54,840 nt of DNA, from NCBI GenBank assembly GCA_002391235.1, contig DGRX01000026.1:67251-122090 (forward strand), in the 5' to 3' direction. The DNA comes from Treponema sp. UBA4377. Lineage in GTDB: Bacteria > Spirochaetota > Spirochaetia > Treponematales > Treponemataceae. A program made the translations under genes and the position numbers. The notes under the pieces were generated by a model. It was not told where the DNA came from and ran no database searches. It saw only the letters and a program-made list of their open reading frames with translations. Below are positions 31,746 through 39,659 of this stretch, piece by piece (positions within the stretch are counted from its first letter, which is position 1; every line of letters starts with the position of its first letter).

Positions 31746-31775
31746 AAAAAAAGGCCGCCCCATACAGGACGGCCT
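31746..31775 (-). terminator. Terminator of the GH3 gene
   Basis: On the minus strand AGGCCGTCC, loop TGTATG, GGGCGGCCT and seven T, 20 bases past the GH3 stop codon. TTTTTTGCAAGACTAGAA between stop and hairpin resembles the dispersed repeat. Confidence 0.9.
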
Positions 31776-31795
31776 CATTCTAGTCTTGCAAAAAA

Positions 31796-34114
31796 TTATC
31801 GATCGGAATTTACCATGCGGTTGATTTCTTCTACCATAGCATCCACTTGCGCTTGGCTGATATGGTTAAAGCTTCTCATCGCGCGGATGGGGAGGCTCCT
31901 TAGCATTCCCAGCTGCATTTCATCGCTGATGCTTTCGCGGGCGCTCTTTCCGCGCTTTTCCTGCGGCTGTTCCGACTCGGAAAAGGGGCTGCCCTTAAAG
32001 GCTTTTGCGGCGGCGAAGGCTTTGGGATTTTCCATAATCTCTTCAAAGACCGTGTTGGGCGTGGCGTGGAAGGGAAGTTCCTGCGTGGCCTCAAGCTCGA
32101 CCTTGGCGCAAAGGCGAACGTCGCGCGAAGAAGCCGCCGCAAGGATTTGATACGTTCCGCCGGGAATGTACCAGTCATGCAAAGACTCGTCCCAAACGCT
32201 AAAGGCCCGCGCGTCTAGAGTGACAGCGACGGTCTTTGTCTCGCCGGGCTTTAGCTCCACTTTTTCAAAGCCCTTCAATTCCATCTTGGGGCGCGGCTCT
32301 CGGTAGGGCGGCTTGCATTCCGTTCCCTGCGGAGCGGCGATGTAAAACTGAACGATTTCCTTTCCGGCTCGCTTGCCTGTGTTCTTTACCTTTACGCTGG
32401 CAACGACGCTCTGGCCCGCCTTGATTTTTTTGGCGTCAACTTTCAGCGCCGAATATTCAAAGCTCGTGTAGCTTAGTCCGTGTCCAAAGGGGAACAAAAC
32501 GTCCATCTCTTTTTTGTCGTAGTAGCGGTAGCCGACAAAAATTCCTTCGGCGTAGTTGGCCACAGTTCCGTTTCCGGGATAATTAAGGTAGGAAGGATTG
32601 TCCTGCAATTTTATCGGGAACGACTCGGCCAATTTTCCGCTGGGATTTACGCGGCCAAAGAGCAATTCGATTTGCGCGATGCCCACCGCTTGTCCGCCAA
32701 GATAGCTTTCCAAAATCGCCTTGGCGCTGTTTACCCAGGGCATCTCAACCGGCGAGCCGTTATGCAAAACGACGACGACGTTTTTGTTGACCTTGGCGAT
32801 TTCTTCTATCAAAATGTTTTGGTTGGCCGGAAGCTTCATGTGGCTTCGGTCGTAGCCTTCAGACTCGTAGCTGTCTGGAAGGCCGGCGAATATAACTACG
32901 GTCTTGGCCTTTTTTGCGGCGGCGACCGCGGCCTTTAAAAGCTTTGCGTCCTTTGCCTTGCTTTCCTTGATGTCAAAGCCTTGCTCCCACTTAATGTTAA
33001 GGCCCGCGTCTTTTGCGGCTTGAAGGGCGCCCGTCACTTTAAAGGCGTTGATGTGGCTGGAGCCGCCGCCTTCGTAGCGCGGCTTTTGGGCAAAAGCGCC
33101 GACGAACAATATTTGGCTTGCGTCTTTTTCCTTAAGCGGAAGGATCTTCTTTTCGTTTTTAAGCAGAACCATCGACTCCGCCGCGATTTGGGCCGTGACC
33201 AAGTGGTGCGCGTTTTTGTCAAAGTTTCCTTTTTGGCGGCCTTCCATAAATTTATAGACGATGCGAAGGATTCGTTCCACCGCGGTGTCCAAAACTTTTT
33301 CGTCCAATTTTCCGTCGCGAACGGCTTGCGCGATTTGCTTGTCGGTGTCTCCGCCTGACGCCGGCATTTCCAAATCCAAGCCGGCCTTGATTCCAGCGAC
33401 GCGGTCGTTGACCGCTCCCCAGTCGCTTACGACAAAGCCGTCAAAGCCCCACTCTTTTCTTAAAACGTCGGTGAGCAAAAATTTGTTTTCGCTGGCAAAA
33501 GTTCCGTTGACCCTGTTGTAAGAGCACATGATTGTGTCGGGCTTGGCTTTTTTTACGGTCGTCTCAAAGGCCGGAAGGTAAATCTCGCGCAAAGTCCTTT
33601 CGTCCATGTTGGAGGTGGAAGACATTCTGCGGTACTCCATAGAGTTGGCCGCAAAGTGCTTTACGCTGGTTCCGATGTTCTTTGACTGAACGCCCTGCGT
33701 GTAAGCCGCGCCAAGCTCGCCGGCCAAGTAGGGGTCTTCCGAAAGGTACTCAAAGTTTCGGCCGCAAAGTGGCGACCTCTTAATGTTGAGCGCGGGGCCA
33801 AGCAAGACCGCGATGTCCTCGGCCTGGCATTCGTCGCCCAAAACCTCTCCTTCCATGCGCAAAAGGTCGCGGTCAAAGGAGCAGGCCGTCAAGCAGCCGC
33901 TTGGAAAGCTTACCGCCTTGATGCTGTCGTTGACGCCAAGGTGGTCGCCGTTTTGGTCTTGCTTTCTAAGTCCCGTGGGGCCGTCGCTTACCATTATGTT
34001 TGGAACGCCCAAGCGCTCTACCGCTTTTGTGCGCCAAAAATCCAAGCCGGAGCAAAGCCCGGCCTTTTCTTCCAAAGTCATTTGGGAAATCAATTGCTTT
34101 ATGTTGGTTTTCAT
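31796..34114 (-). CDS. Glycoside hydrolase family 3 (beta-glucosidase type)
   Basis: The 772-residue protein has the GH3 N-terminal barrel (MVSDGPTGLR, about 42; GFVVSDWGAVNDR, about 225-237, with the nucleophile Asp in SDWG), the GH3 C-terminal domain (VLLKNEKKILPL to LFGRVNPSGKLAESFP) and a fibronectin-III-like domain (VKVKNTGKRAGKEIVQFYI). There is no signal peptide, so it should act in the cytoplasm on imported oligosaccharides. Exact substrate (beta-glucoside, xyloside or other) cannot be read from sequence. Genes for a sugar-amine kinase homologue and a phosphatase lie upstream on the same strand. Confidence 0.92.
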   Translation of the reverse strand: MKTNIKQLISQMTLEEKAGLCSGLDFWRTKAVERLGVPNIMVSDGPTGLRKQDQNGDHLGVNDSIKAVSFPSGCLTACSFDRDLLRMEGEVLGDECQAEDIAVLLGPALNIKRSPLCGRNFEYLSEDPYLAGELGAAYTQGVQSKNIGTSVKHFAANSMEYRRMSSTSNMDERTLREIYLPAFETTVKKAKPDTIMCSYNRVNGTFASENKFLLTDVLRKEWGFDGFVVSDWGAVNDRVAGIKAGLDLEMPASGGDTDKQIAQAVRDGKLDEKVLDTAVERILRIVYKFMEGRQKGNFDKNAHHLVTAQIAAESMVLLKNEKKILPLKEKDASQILFVGAFAQKPRYEGGGSSHINAFKVTGALQAAKDAGLNIKWEQGFDIKESKAKDAKLLKAAVAAAKKAKTVVIFAGLPDSYESEGYDRSHMKLPANQNILIEEIAKVNKNVVVVLHNGSPVEMPWVNSAKAILESYLGGQAVGIAQIELLFGRVNPSGKLAESFPIKLQDNPSYLNYPGNGTVANYAEGIFVGYRYYDKKEMDVLFPFGHGLSYTSFEYSALKVDAKKIKAGQSVVASVKVKNTGKRAGKEIVQFYIAAPQGTECKPPYREPRPKMELKGFEKVELKPGETKTVAVTLDARAFSVWDESLHDWYIPGGTYQILAAASSRDVRLCAKVELEATQELPFHATPNTVFEEIMENPKAFAAAKAFKGSPFSESEQPQEKRGKSARESISDEMQLGMLRSLPIRAMRSFNHISQAQVDAMVEEINRMVNSDR

Positions 34115-34171
34115 AAATTATAATTTTAGCGCGGAATTCGTGGGAAAGCAAGAAATAGTTTGCGCCGTTTT

Positions 34172-34209
34172 TTGCGCCTTATATGTCGATTTTGACATGC
34201 AAGGCGCAA
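34172..34209. repeat. Long inverted repeat upstream of the GH3 gene
   Basis: TTGCGCCTT/AAGGCGCAA (perfect nine bases), a two-base mismatch, then ATGTC/GACAT with a six-base loop. No T run follows on either strand, so it is not a standard terminator. It lies between the phosphatase stop (34225) and the GH3 start (34114). Confidence 0.7.
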
Positions 34210-34224
34210 GCCGCAGATTGAATG

Positions 34225-34962
34225 TCATCCATTCTTTTGCTGAATTTGAATGCCCCGTTTGCTTTTTGTCAACGGAACAATGTGAGCCGCGTCGTTGAAC
34301 AATTCCAGAATCGGGTGAATCCATTCACCAGGCTTAAAGGGAAAATTCAAAACGCTTATTGAGGTGTGCGCGAGGAACATCGAACATAGCGCGTAAGGAA
34401 GCGGAATGTCCATCAAATGCGAAAACACGCAGGCGATTGATCCGCCGTGAGCGAAAACCGCGATTGCCGCGTCCTCAAACTGGTTCGCCCCTGCTTCGCC
34501 CGAGCAAAAAAATCTGATTCCGTCATGGCGGTAACCGTATCGCGACAGTAATCGGTCGATGCCCGCCGCGATGTTTTGGCAGTCAACGCGCGCCTGGTTG
34601 TCCTTAAAATACGGATGCGTCCGCCAATCATTTTTTGTAAAATCAAAGCCTTCTTTATCGACAAGCCAGCCTGACAATGTCCAAGGATGGCCGCCGCATG
34701 GAAGGCCGTCGCCGCTCCAAGAAATTTCTTTCATATAGTCCAAAGTTTCTATGTCTAGGCGTAGAATTTTTGAGGCGGCTTCGGCGGTTTGGCGGGCGCG
34801 TCCTAAGGGCGAAGAGTATATTTTTTTGATTTTAGCGGCGGGCTCTTCCGTTCCAATTTTTTTCAAACGCTTGGCAACAACAAGAGCCTCTTTTTTTCCA
34901 AGCACGGTAAGGCAGTCTTTTTCGTAGTCAGGATCGCCATGTCGAATAAATATAATTTTCAT
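34225..34962 (-). CDS. Histidine phosphatase family protein
   Basis: This 245-residue protein opens with IIFIRHGDPDY, the RHG motif whose His is phosphorylated in the phosphoglycerate mutase/phosphatase superfamily. SSPLGRARQTAEAAS (about 51-65) and VFAHGGSI (second catalytic His, about 156) complete the active site. No signal peptide. Substrate cannot be assigned. It lies 12 bases after the fructosamine kinase-like gene, probably in one transcript. Confidence 0.9.
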   Translation of the reverse strand: MKIIFIRHGDPDYEKDCLTVLGKKEALVVAKRLKKIGTEEPAAKIKKIYSSPLGRARQTAEAASKILRLDIETLDYMKEISWSGDGLPCGGHPWTLSGWLVDKEGFDFTKNDWRTHPYFKDNQARVDCQNIAAGIDRLLSRYGYRHDGIRFFCSGEAGANQFEDAAIAVFAHGGSIACVFSHLMDIPLPYALCSMFLAHTSISVLNFPFKPGEWIHPILELFNDAAHIVPLTKSKRGIQIQQKNG

Positions 34963-34974
34963 ACTTTCATTTCC

Positions 34975-35895
34975 TCAAGCCGCATACTCGTCCACAACGC
35001 TCAAGACGGGGCCAAGATAGCTTTTTCCAAAAATGTTAAGGTGATTTAAGAGTTGGTAGAGGTTGTAAAGGTCGCGGCGATTTTCGTAGCCGGGCTCTAG
35101 CGGATTGGCCTCGCGGTAGGCTTGGTAAAAGTCCGGCGGAAAGCCTCCGAACAATTCCGTCATCGCAAGGTCCGCTTCGGCGTGGCCGACATAGACGGCC
35201 GGGTCTATCAACATCGCCTTTCCGTCGGGGCCGGCCATGACGTTTCCGCTCCAAAGGTCGCCGTGCAAAAGACTTGGCCTTTTGGGCTCGATTAAAAACT
35301 CGTCCAAATGGTCCAAGAGTTTTGTCACGCGGGAACGTTCGGCAGAAGAAAAGTTTGCGTCCGCCGCCTTGAACTGGGGCGCGAGCCTTTTGTCGCGGAA
35401 AAATTCCACCCATGCCGCCGCGGAAGAATTGTCTTGCGGACGCGCTCCGATAAAGTTGTCCTCAAAAAAACCAAAGGGTCCGGCATCAGCGGCAAAAGCG
35501 CTTGCGTCCGCTTGGTGGAGCGCCGCCAGCTCGCGGCCAAATATTTTCCAATAATCTTGAACGGGCTTTTTGCTTTGAATCAATTCCATCAGCAAAAAGC
35601 TGTAACCCACCTCTTGGCCGTCGTCCGTTCCAGCGCAAAGAATTTTTGGCGTGGCAAGCGTTCCTGTCTGAGCGAGCGCGAAAAGCCCCGCAGCCTCGGC
35701 CTTAAAAAAGCCGAAGTTTTCCTTGGCGTTAGCCTTCATGAAAATTCTGTCGCCTGTGTTCAACGTGACGGCGTAAGCCTTGTTGATGTCGCCGCCGGCA
35801 ATTCTATCGGTTCGCTGTATCGCGACGGACGTTCCAAAAAGAGAGACCAAGGCCTCGGCCAAAGACTTGAATTGCAAAAGAGGAATTCGCTTCAT
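34975..35895 (-). CDS. Fructosamine kinase / ketosamine-3-kinase family protein
   Basis: The 306-residue protein shows the family pattern: a nucleotide-binding region (AVTLNTGDRIFMKANAK, Lys about 55), SFLLMELI hinge, catalytic loop SLLHGDLWSGNVM (about 208-220) and metal-binding DPAVYVGHAEADLAM. Family members phosphorylate ketosamines formed by glycation, which destabilises and removes them. Full length for the family. It is followed closely by the histidine phosphatase. Whether it acts on glycated proteins or free sugar amines is unknown. Confidence 0.9.
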   Translation of the reverse strand: MKRIPLLQFKSLAEALVSLFGTSVAIQRTDRIAGGDINKAYAVTLNTGDRIFMKANAKENFGFFKAEAAGLFALAQTGTLATPKILCAGTDDGQEVGYSFLLMELIQSKKPVQDYWKIFGRELAALHQADASAFAADAGPFGFFEDNFIGARPQDNSSAAAWVEFFRDKRLAPQFKAADANFSSAERSRVTKLLDHLDEFLIEPKRPSLLHGDLWSGNVMAGPDGKAMLIDPAVYVGHAEADLAMTELFGGFPPDFYQAYREANPLEPGYENRRDLYNLYQLLNHLNIFGKSYLGPVLSVVDEYAA

Positions 35896-35933
35896 GCCAC
35901 AATGCTAGCAAAAAAAAAGCGCAATGTCGAGTA

Positions 35934-35958
35934 ATAACGCAAGCCCAAAAAGCGCCTG
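35934..35958 (+). repeat. Dispersed-repeat copy between genes
   Basis: AACGCAAGCCCAAAAAGCGCC, in the short gap between the DMT transporter stop and the kinase start, matches the repeat core found in nnr and the histidine kinase. Confidence 0.5.
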
Positions 35959-35960
35959 AG

Positions 35961-36842
35961 CTAGTTCCGGTCGCTCATGTTGGCAAGGGTTATCGCGCCA
36001 AAAATCAAGACGCAGCCCAAAATCATTATCGGCGTAAGGCGCTCGCCCAAAAATATCGCTCCAAACACTACGCCAAAAACTGACTCCAGCGACAAGAACA
36101 AGGACGCGAGCGACGACTCCATGTACTTAAGGCAAATGTTTTGCAAGACAAAGGCCACAAGCGTGCTGAAAATTCCCAAGTACAAGACGCCCAAAAAAAC
36201 GCGCGGAGATTGCATTTGTTCCAGCGGAAAAGCGCCGTCGTAAAAGGGCGCGAAAACCCAAGAAAAAAGCGCGGCGAAAAAGAATTGGATTATCGTAAGC
36301 AAAATCGCGCTTTCGTTTTTGTTGTAGCGGCTTGTAAAGACAATGTGGAGCGCGTAAAAAATTCCGCAAACCAAAGTAAGCGCGTCGCCAATGTTCATCG
36401 TAAAAATTCCGTCAGATTTTTTTAGCGCCAGCATTCCGATTCCGCACAAGGCGATGACAGCCGCGACGACGGCTATAAACTTTGGCCTTTTGCGGAAGAC
36501 TGGCCAAGCGAAAAATGGAATTAGAATGACGTAAAGCGTGGTCAAAAAGGCGTTCTTTCCCGCGGTGGTGTAGGCGCAGCCCACGGTTTGAAAAGCGTAG
36601 CCCAAAAACAAAAAGGCGCCCGTCAGCGCTCCGTGAAAAAATTTTGTCCAAGTGAGCGCCTTTAACTTTTTAAAAAACACAAGCGCAAGAGCCGCCGCCG
36701 CGATTGAAAAACGCGCGGCCATCATCCAAATCGGACCGATGTAGTCTAGAGAGTCTTTTACTATTACAAAGGCAAAGCCCCAAATGGCCGCGGTTGTCAC
36801 CAAGCCAATCGAGGCGAAAAATTTTATCGAGTTCTTGCTCAT
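35961..36842 (-). CDS. DMT superfamily (EamA) transporter
   Basis: The 293-residue protein has ten hydrophobic segments in two EamA repeats; the C-terminal repeat carries SLASLFLSLESVFGVVFGAIFLGERL, the typical end of an EamA domain with Glu and Pro-like turns. Such proteins export amino acids or other metabolites across the inner membrane. Substrate not predictable. The upstream gap contains dispersed-repeat copies. Confidence 0.9.
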   Translation of the reverse strand: MSKNSIKFFASIGLVTTAAIWGFAFVIVKDSLDYIGPIWMMAARFSIAAAALALVFFKKLKALTWTKFFHGALTGAFLFLGYAFQTVGCAYTTAGKNAFLTTLYVILIPFFAWPVFRKRPKFIAVVAAVIALCGIGMLALKKSDGIFTMNIGDALTLVCGIFYALHIVFTSRYNKNESAILLTIIQFFFAALFSWVFAPFYDGAFPLEQMQSPRVFLGVLYLGIFSTLVAFVLQNICLKYMESSLASLFLSLESVFGVVFGAIFLGERLTPIMILGCVLIFGAITLANMSDRN

Positions 36843-36850
36843 AGTTTTAC

Positions 36851-36925
36851 CGCGAACAAAAATGCGGCGGCTTTAAGGTCTTGCAAGGCCTTGACGGCCG
36901 GCCGCGTTAAGGTCATGCAAACAGT
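36851..36925 (-). repeat. Two dispersed-repeat copies between rlpA and the DMT gene
   Basis: Minus strand: CTTGCAAGACCTTAAAGCCG (within 36889-36862) and TTTGCATGACCTTAACGCGG (within 36922-36902). Both match the core found in frame in nnr and the histidine kinase. Nothing else is visible in the gap. Confidence 0.7.
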
Positions 36926-36933
36926 CTTGGCCT

Positions 36934-37629
36934 CTAGTCTTTTCGGGCGCGGACAAGGTAGTCTTTAAAGCCTTTTCGTTCCAAAGCGTCAAGGACGGAC
37001 TGGACTTTCTCGGTCGGCAAGTCTTTTACGATTACGCGAACGATTCCGCTCTTGGTTGTTTGGTAAGCCAAGCGCTTGATTCCGGCGGCCTGCGCGTCGA
37101 CTGCAAAGAGGGCCGCGTTTCTTCTGGAAGAAAAGGCGCCAAGCTGGATGTTCCAGCGGTCGTAGTTTGCGACGTCGGCGTTTTTCGCAAAGTCAGACGC
37201 GCTGGGAATTTCAGAGGCGCCGGCCTTTTGGTCTTGCAAGCCGACAGCCGCGCCGTCCGAGCCGACGATTTCAAGGCTGACCTTTGCCGTTCCGCTTTTT
37301 ATCATTCCGATTTTTACGGCGGCGGCTTTTGACAAATCGATTTCGCGGCCTTTTACAAAGGGGCCTCGGTCGTTGATGCGGACCACGACCGACTTTCCGT
37401 TGGAAAGGTTTGTGACTTTCACTTTTGTGTTGAACGGAAGGGTTTTGTGCGCGGCGGTCAAGTCGTACATGTTGAAGACTTCGCCGTTTGAAGTTTTGCG
37501 GCCGTGGTACTTTTCCGCGTAATAAGACGCCACCGCGCTGCTTTTATAGACAGAAAGCGCGGCGCTGGCGAAAACGTCGGCCGACAACAAAACAAGGGAC
37601 AATGCCAAAAATAAAAGTGACTTTTTCAT
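36934..37629 (-). CDS. rlpA: RlpA-like septal lytic transglycosylase with SPOR domain
   Basis: The 231-residue protein has a signal peptide (to about residue 21), a double-psi beta-barrel RlpA domain (SYYAEKYHGRKTSNGEVFNM, NDRGPFVKGREIDLS; about 35-107) and a C-terminal SPOR domain (about 153-230) that binds denuded glycan strands at division sites. RlpA cuts peptidoglycan lacking stem peptides. The linker contains VGLQDQKAG, encoded by an in-frame copy of the dispersed repeat. The start is 24 bases downstream of the ABC ATPase gene; no strong ribosome binding site is visible. Confidence 0.92.
   Translation of the reverse strand: MKKSLLFLALSLVLLSADVFASAALSVYKSSAVASYYAEKYHGRKTSNGEVFNMYDLTAAHKTLPFNTKVKVTNLSNGKSVVVRINDRGPFVKGREIDLSKAAAVKIGMIKSGTAKVSLEIVGSDGAAVGLQDQKAGASEIPSASDFAKNADVANYDRWNIQLGAFSSRRNAALFAVDAQAAGIKRLAYQTTKSGIVRVIVKDLPTEKVQSVLDALERKGFKDYLVRARKD
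37218..37243 (-). repeat. In-frame dispersed-repeat copy in rlpA
   Basis: GGCTTGCAAGACCAAAAGGC, translated GLQDQKAG, at the linker between the RlpA and SPOR domains. Confidence 0.7.
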
Positions 37630-37653
37630 GCTTTTATTGTCGGCAGAATTCGC

Positions 37654-38448
37654 CTAGGACAAAAGCATTTTGTCGCTTAAAGTGTCCTCGCCTTGGTGAA
37701 CGCTAAAGCGCTCAAGCAAGTCCTTTACCTCAAGCTTTTTCTTTTCCTCGCCGCCGACTTCGTAGACGATATGGCCGTCCAGCATCATTATCAAGCGGTT
37801 TCCGTAGCGAATGGCGTCGCGCATGTTGTGGGTCACCATAAAGGTCGTAAGCTTGTCGCGCTGGACAAAAAATTCCGTAAGCTCCAAAACCTTTTTGGCG
37901 GTCTTGGGGTCAAGCGCGGCGGTGTGCTCGTCAAGCAAAAGAAGCTGTGGTTTTTGCAAAACGGCCATCAAAAGGGTCAAAGCCTGGCGCTGGCCGCCGC
38001 TCAAAAGGCCAACCTTTGCGGTCATGCGGTCTTCCAAGCCCAACTCCAACTTTGCCAGCGCCTCCTTGAACAAGCCGCGCTCCTTTTGAGTGATTCCCCA
38101 AGCGAGCGTGCGCTGGCGGCCGCGCCTGTAGGCTAAGGCCAAGTTTTCTTCTATCTGCATGTTGGAGCAAGTTCCAAGCATCGGGTCTTGGAAAACGCGG
38201 CCCAAGTATTTCGCGCGCTTGTGTTCCTTTATGTGGGTAAGGTCGTTTCCGTCAAGCAAAATGGAGCCAGAGTCGCAAGAGTGGACTCCGGCGATAAGGT
38301 TTAGAAGCGTTGACTTTCCGGCGCCGTTTCCGCCGATTACGGTGACAAAGTCGCCGTCGTTGAGCGTAAGGCTTACGTCCTTAAGCGCCTTTCGCTCGGT
38401 GATTTGTCCGGGATTGAAAGTTTTTGAAACGTGGCGAACTTCAAGCAT
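37654..38448 (-). CDS. ABC transporter ATP-binding protein
   Basis: Start at 38448 (264 residues) is set by GGGAGG before that ATG and by the normal domain start MLEVRHVSKTF. Walker A GGNGAGKST, Q-loop, signature LSGGQRQAL, Walker B LLLLDEHTAALD and the switch His (VTHNMRD) are all present. It overlaps the permease gene by eight bases and forms an importer with the permease and the receptor at 42510-43457. Homologues with this receptor family (PF04392) are proposed to import amino acids or related compounds; substrate is not proven here. Confidence 0.93.
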   Translation of the reverse strand: MLEVRHVSKTFNPGQITERKALKDVSLTLNDGDFVTVIGGNGAGKSTLLNLIAGVHSCDSGSILLDGNDLTHIKEHKRAKYLGRVFQDPMLGTCSNMQIEENLALAYRRGRQRTLAWGITQKERGLFKEALAKLELGLEDRMTAKVGLLSGGQRQALTLLMAVLQKPQLLLLDEHTAALDPKTAKKVLELTEFFVQRDKLTTFMVTHNMRDAIRYGNRLIMMLDGHIVYEVGGEEKKKLEVKDLLERFSVHQGEDTLSDKMLLS

Positions 38449-39442
38449 TCTGATTTCCTCCCATGAGCGCGTCGTCGGTTTTAGAAACGTTCTCCGCGAC
38501 AAAAGAGTCGTTGGGCGGATTGGCGACAACAATTTTTCGCTTGCTAAATTTCTTTTTCAATACAGGAAGCGAAAGCGCGAAGGCTACGATAATCGCGCTG
38601 AAGAGTTTCATGTCCTGCGTCTTCATTCCCATTTGCAAAACAATGGCGATGATCAAGCGGTATATGACGGAACCTATCACGACGCCCAAAAGCTGAATCC
38701 AAAACGAAAACTTTTGGCCAAAGAAAACTTCGCCGATGATGATCGAGGCTAGTCCTATTACAATCGTTCCGATTCCCATGCTTACGTCGCCAAAGCGCTG
38801 CTGCTGCATGACCAAGCCGCCGCTCAACGCTACAAGGCCGTTGCTTATCATAAGCGCCAAGAGCTTCATGTTGTCGGTGTTGATTCCCTGCGCGCGGCTC
38901 ATGCGGGCGTTGTTTCCCGTGGCTCGGATCGAGCTTCCGATTTCGGTTCCAAAGAACCAGTAAAGCGCGGCGATAAGCGCGACGGCGAATACAAGGCCGG
39001 CGGCAAGGCTTGACCAAGTGGGAGCCATGCCCTTGAACTTTTGCGAAAGGCCAAGCGCGTCGCTGATGTAATTCATTATCGTTTTGTCGGCGCGCGCGAG
39101 CGGCTTGTTCGGGCCGCCCAAAACGCGCAAGTTGATAGAATACAAGGCAAGCTGCATCAAGATTCCGGCAAGGATTCCCGGAATGTTCAGCTTTGTGTGC
39201 AAAAGCCCCGTAATCGCTCCCGCAACCATTCCCGCAAGAATCGCGAACACAAGCGAGAGCAAGGGATTCATTCCGCCGGCGATTAAGATGGCGCAGGAAC
39301 AGCCGCCCAAAGCAAAGGAGCCGTCAACGGTCATGTCGGCAAAGTCCAAAATTTTAAATGTGATGTAAACGCCAAGCGCCATGATTCCCCAAAGGATTCC
39401 CTGGCTGGCGGCTCCAATCATCGATGCTACAATCGGCGGCAT
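38441..39442 (-). CDS. ABC transporter permease (branched-chain type fold)
   Basis: Start at 39442 is set by AGGAG before ATG; the longer reading has no ribosome binding site. The 333-residue protein has about nine membrane helices with the BPD_transp_2 pattern (ADMTVDGSFALGG, RATGNNARMSRAQGINTDNMK as the ATPase-coupling loop). A promoter just upstream (39471-39499) serves permease and ATPase. The receptor gene is separated from it by an oppositely oriented lipoprotein gene. Confidence 0.9.
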   Translation of the reverse strand: MPPIVASMIGAASQGILWGIMALGVYITFKILDFADMTVDGSFALGGCSCAILIAGGMNPLLSLVFAILAGMVAGAITGLLHTKLNIPGILAGILMQLALYSINLRVLGGPNKPLARADKTIMNYISDALGLSQKFKGMAPTWSSLAAGLVFAVALIAALYWFFGTEIGSSIRATGNNARMSRAQGINTDNMKLLALMISNGLVALSGGLVMQQQRFGDVSMGIGTIVIGLASIIIGEVFFGQKFSFWIQLLGVVIGSVIYRLIIAIVLQMGMKTQDMKLFSAIIVAFALSLPVLKKKFSKRKIVVANPPNDSFVAENVSKTDDALMGGNQNA

Positions 39443-39470
39443 AATTTCTCCTAAAAACTTTTCTGTTTTT

Positions 39471-39499
39471 ATTTTACTGAATTCATTCCTGTTTTTCAA
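39471..39499 (-). promoter_or_regulatory. Promoter of the ABC permease-ATPase pair
   Basis: TTGAAA at 39499-39494 and TAAAAT at 39476-39471, 17 bases apart on the minus strand. Confidence 0.65.
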
Positions 39500-39521
39500 C
39501 AGAAAAAATAATGCAAAAAAT

Positions 39522-39550
39522 TTGACAAAATGGCTTTTTCTTGTTATAAT
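39522..39550 (+). promoter_or_regulatory. Consensus promoter of the lipoprotein gene at 39660
   Basis: TTGACA at 39522-39527, 17 bases, TATAAT at 39545-39550, with an extended -10 (TGTTATAAT). This is the best promoter in the window. The leader is about 100 bases and contains GTCGC/GCGAC (39566-39585) as a small hairpin. Confidence 0.9.
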
Positions 39551-39659
39551 ATGCATTAGCTTTAGGTCGCAGGGTTTTTCGCGACGAAACTCTTCATTTT
39601 AAGAAAAAAGTTTTCCCAAAAAAAATGTATTGTATTTTTTCTCTAGCAAGGAGGCCGCT

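Noticed and set aside
34117..34122. TATAAT just before the GH3 start codon as its promoter
   Set aside because: The expected start of transcription would fall after the ATG, and no -35 box is present.
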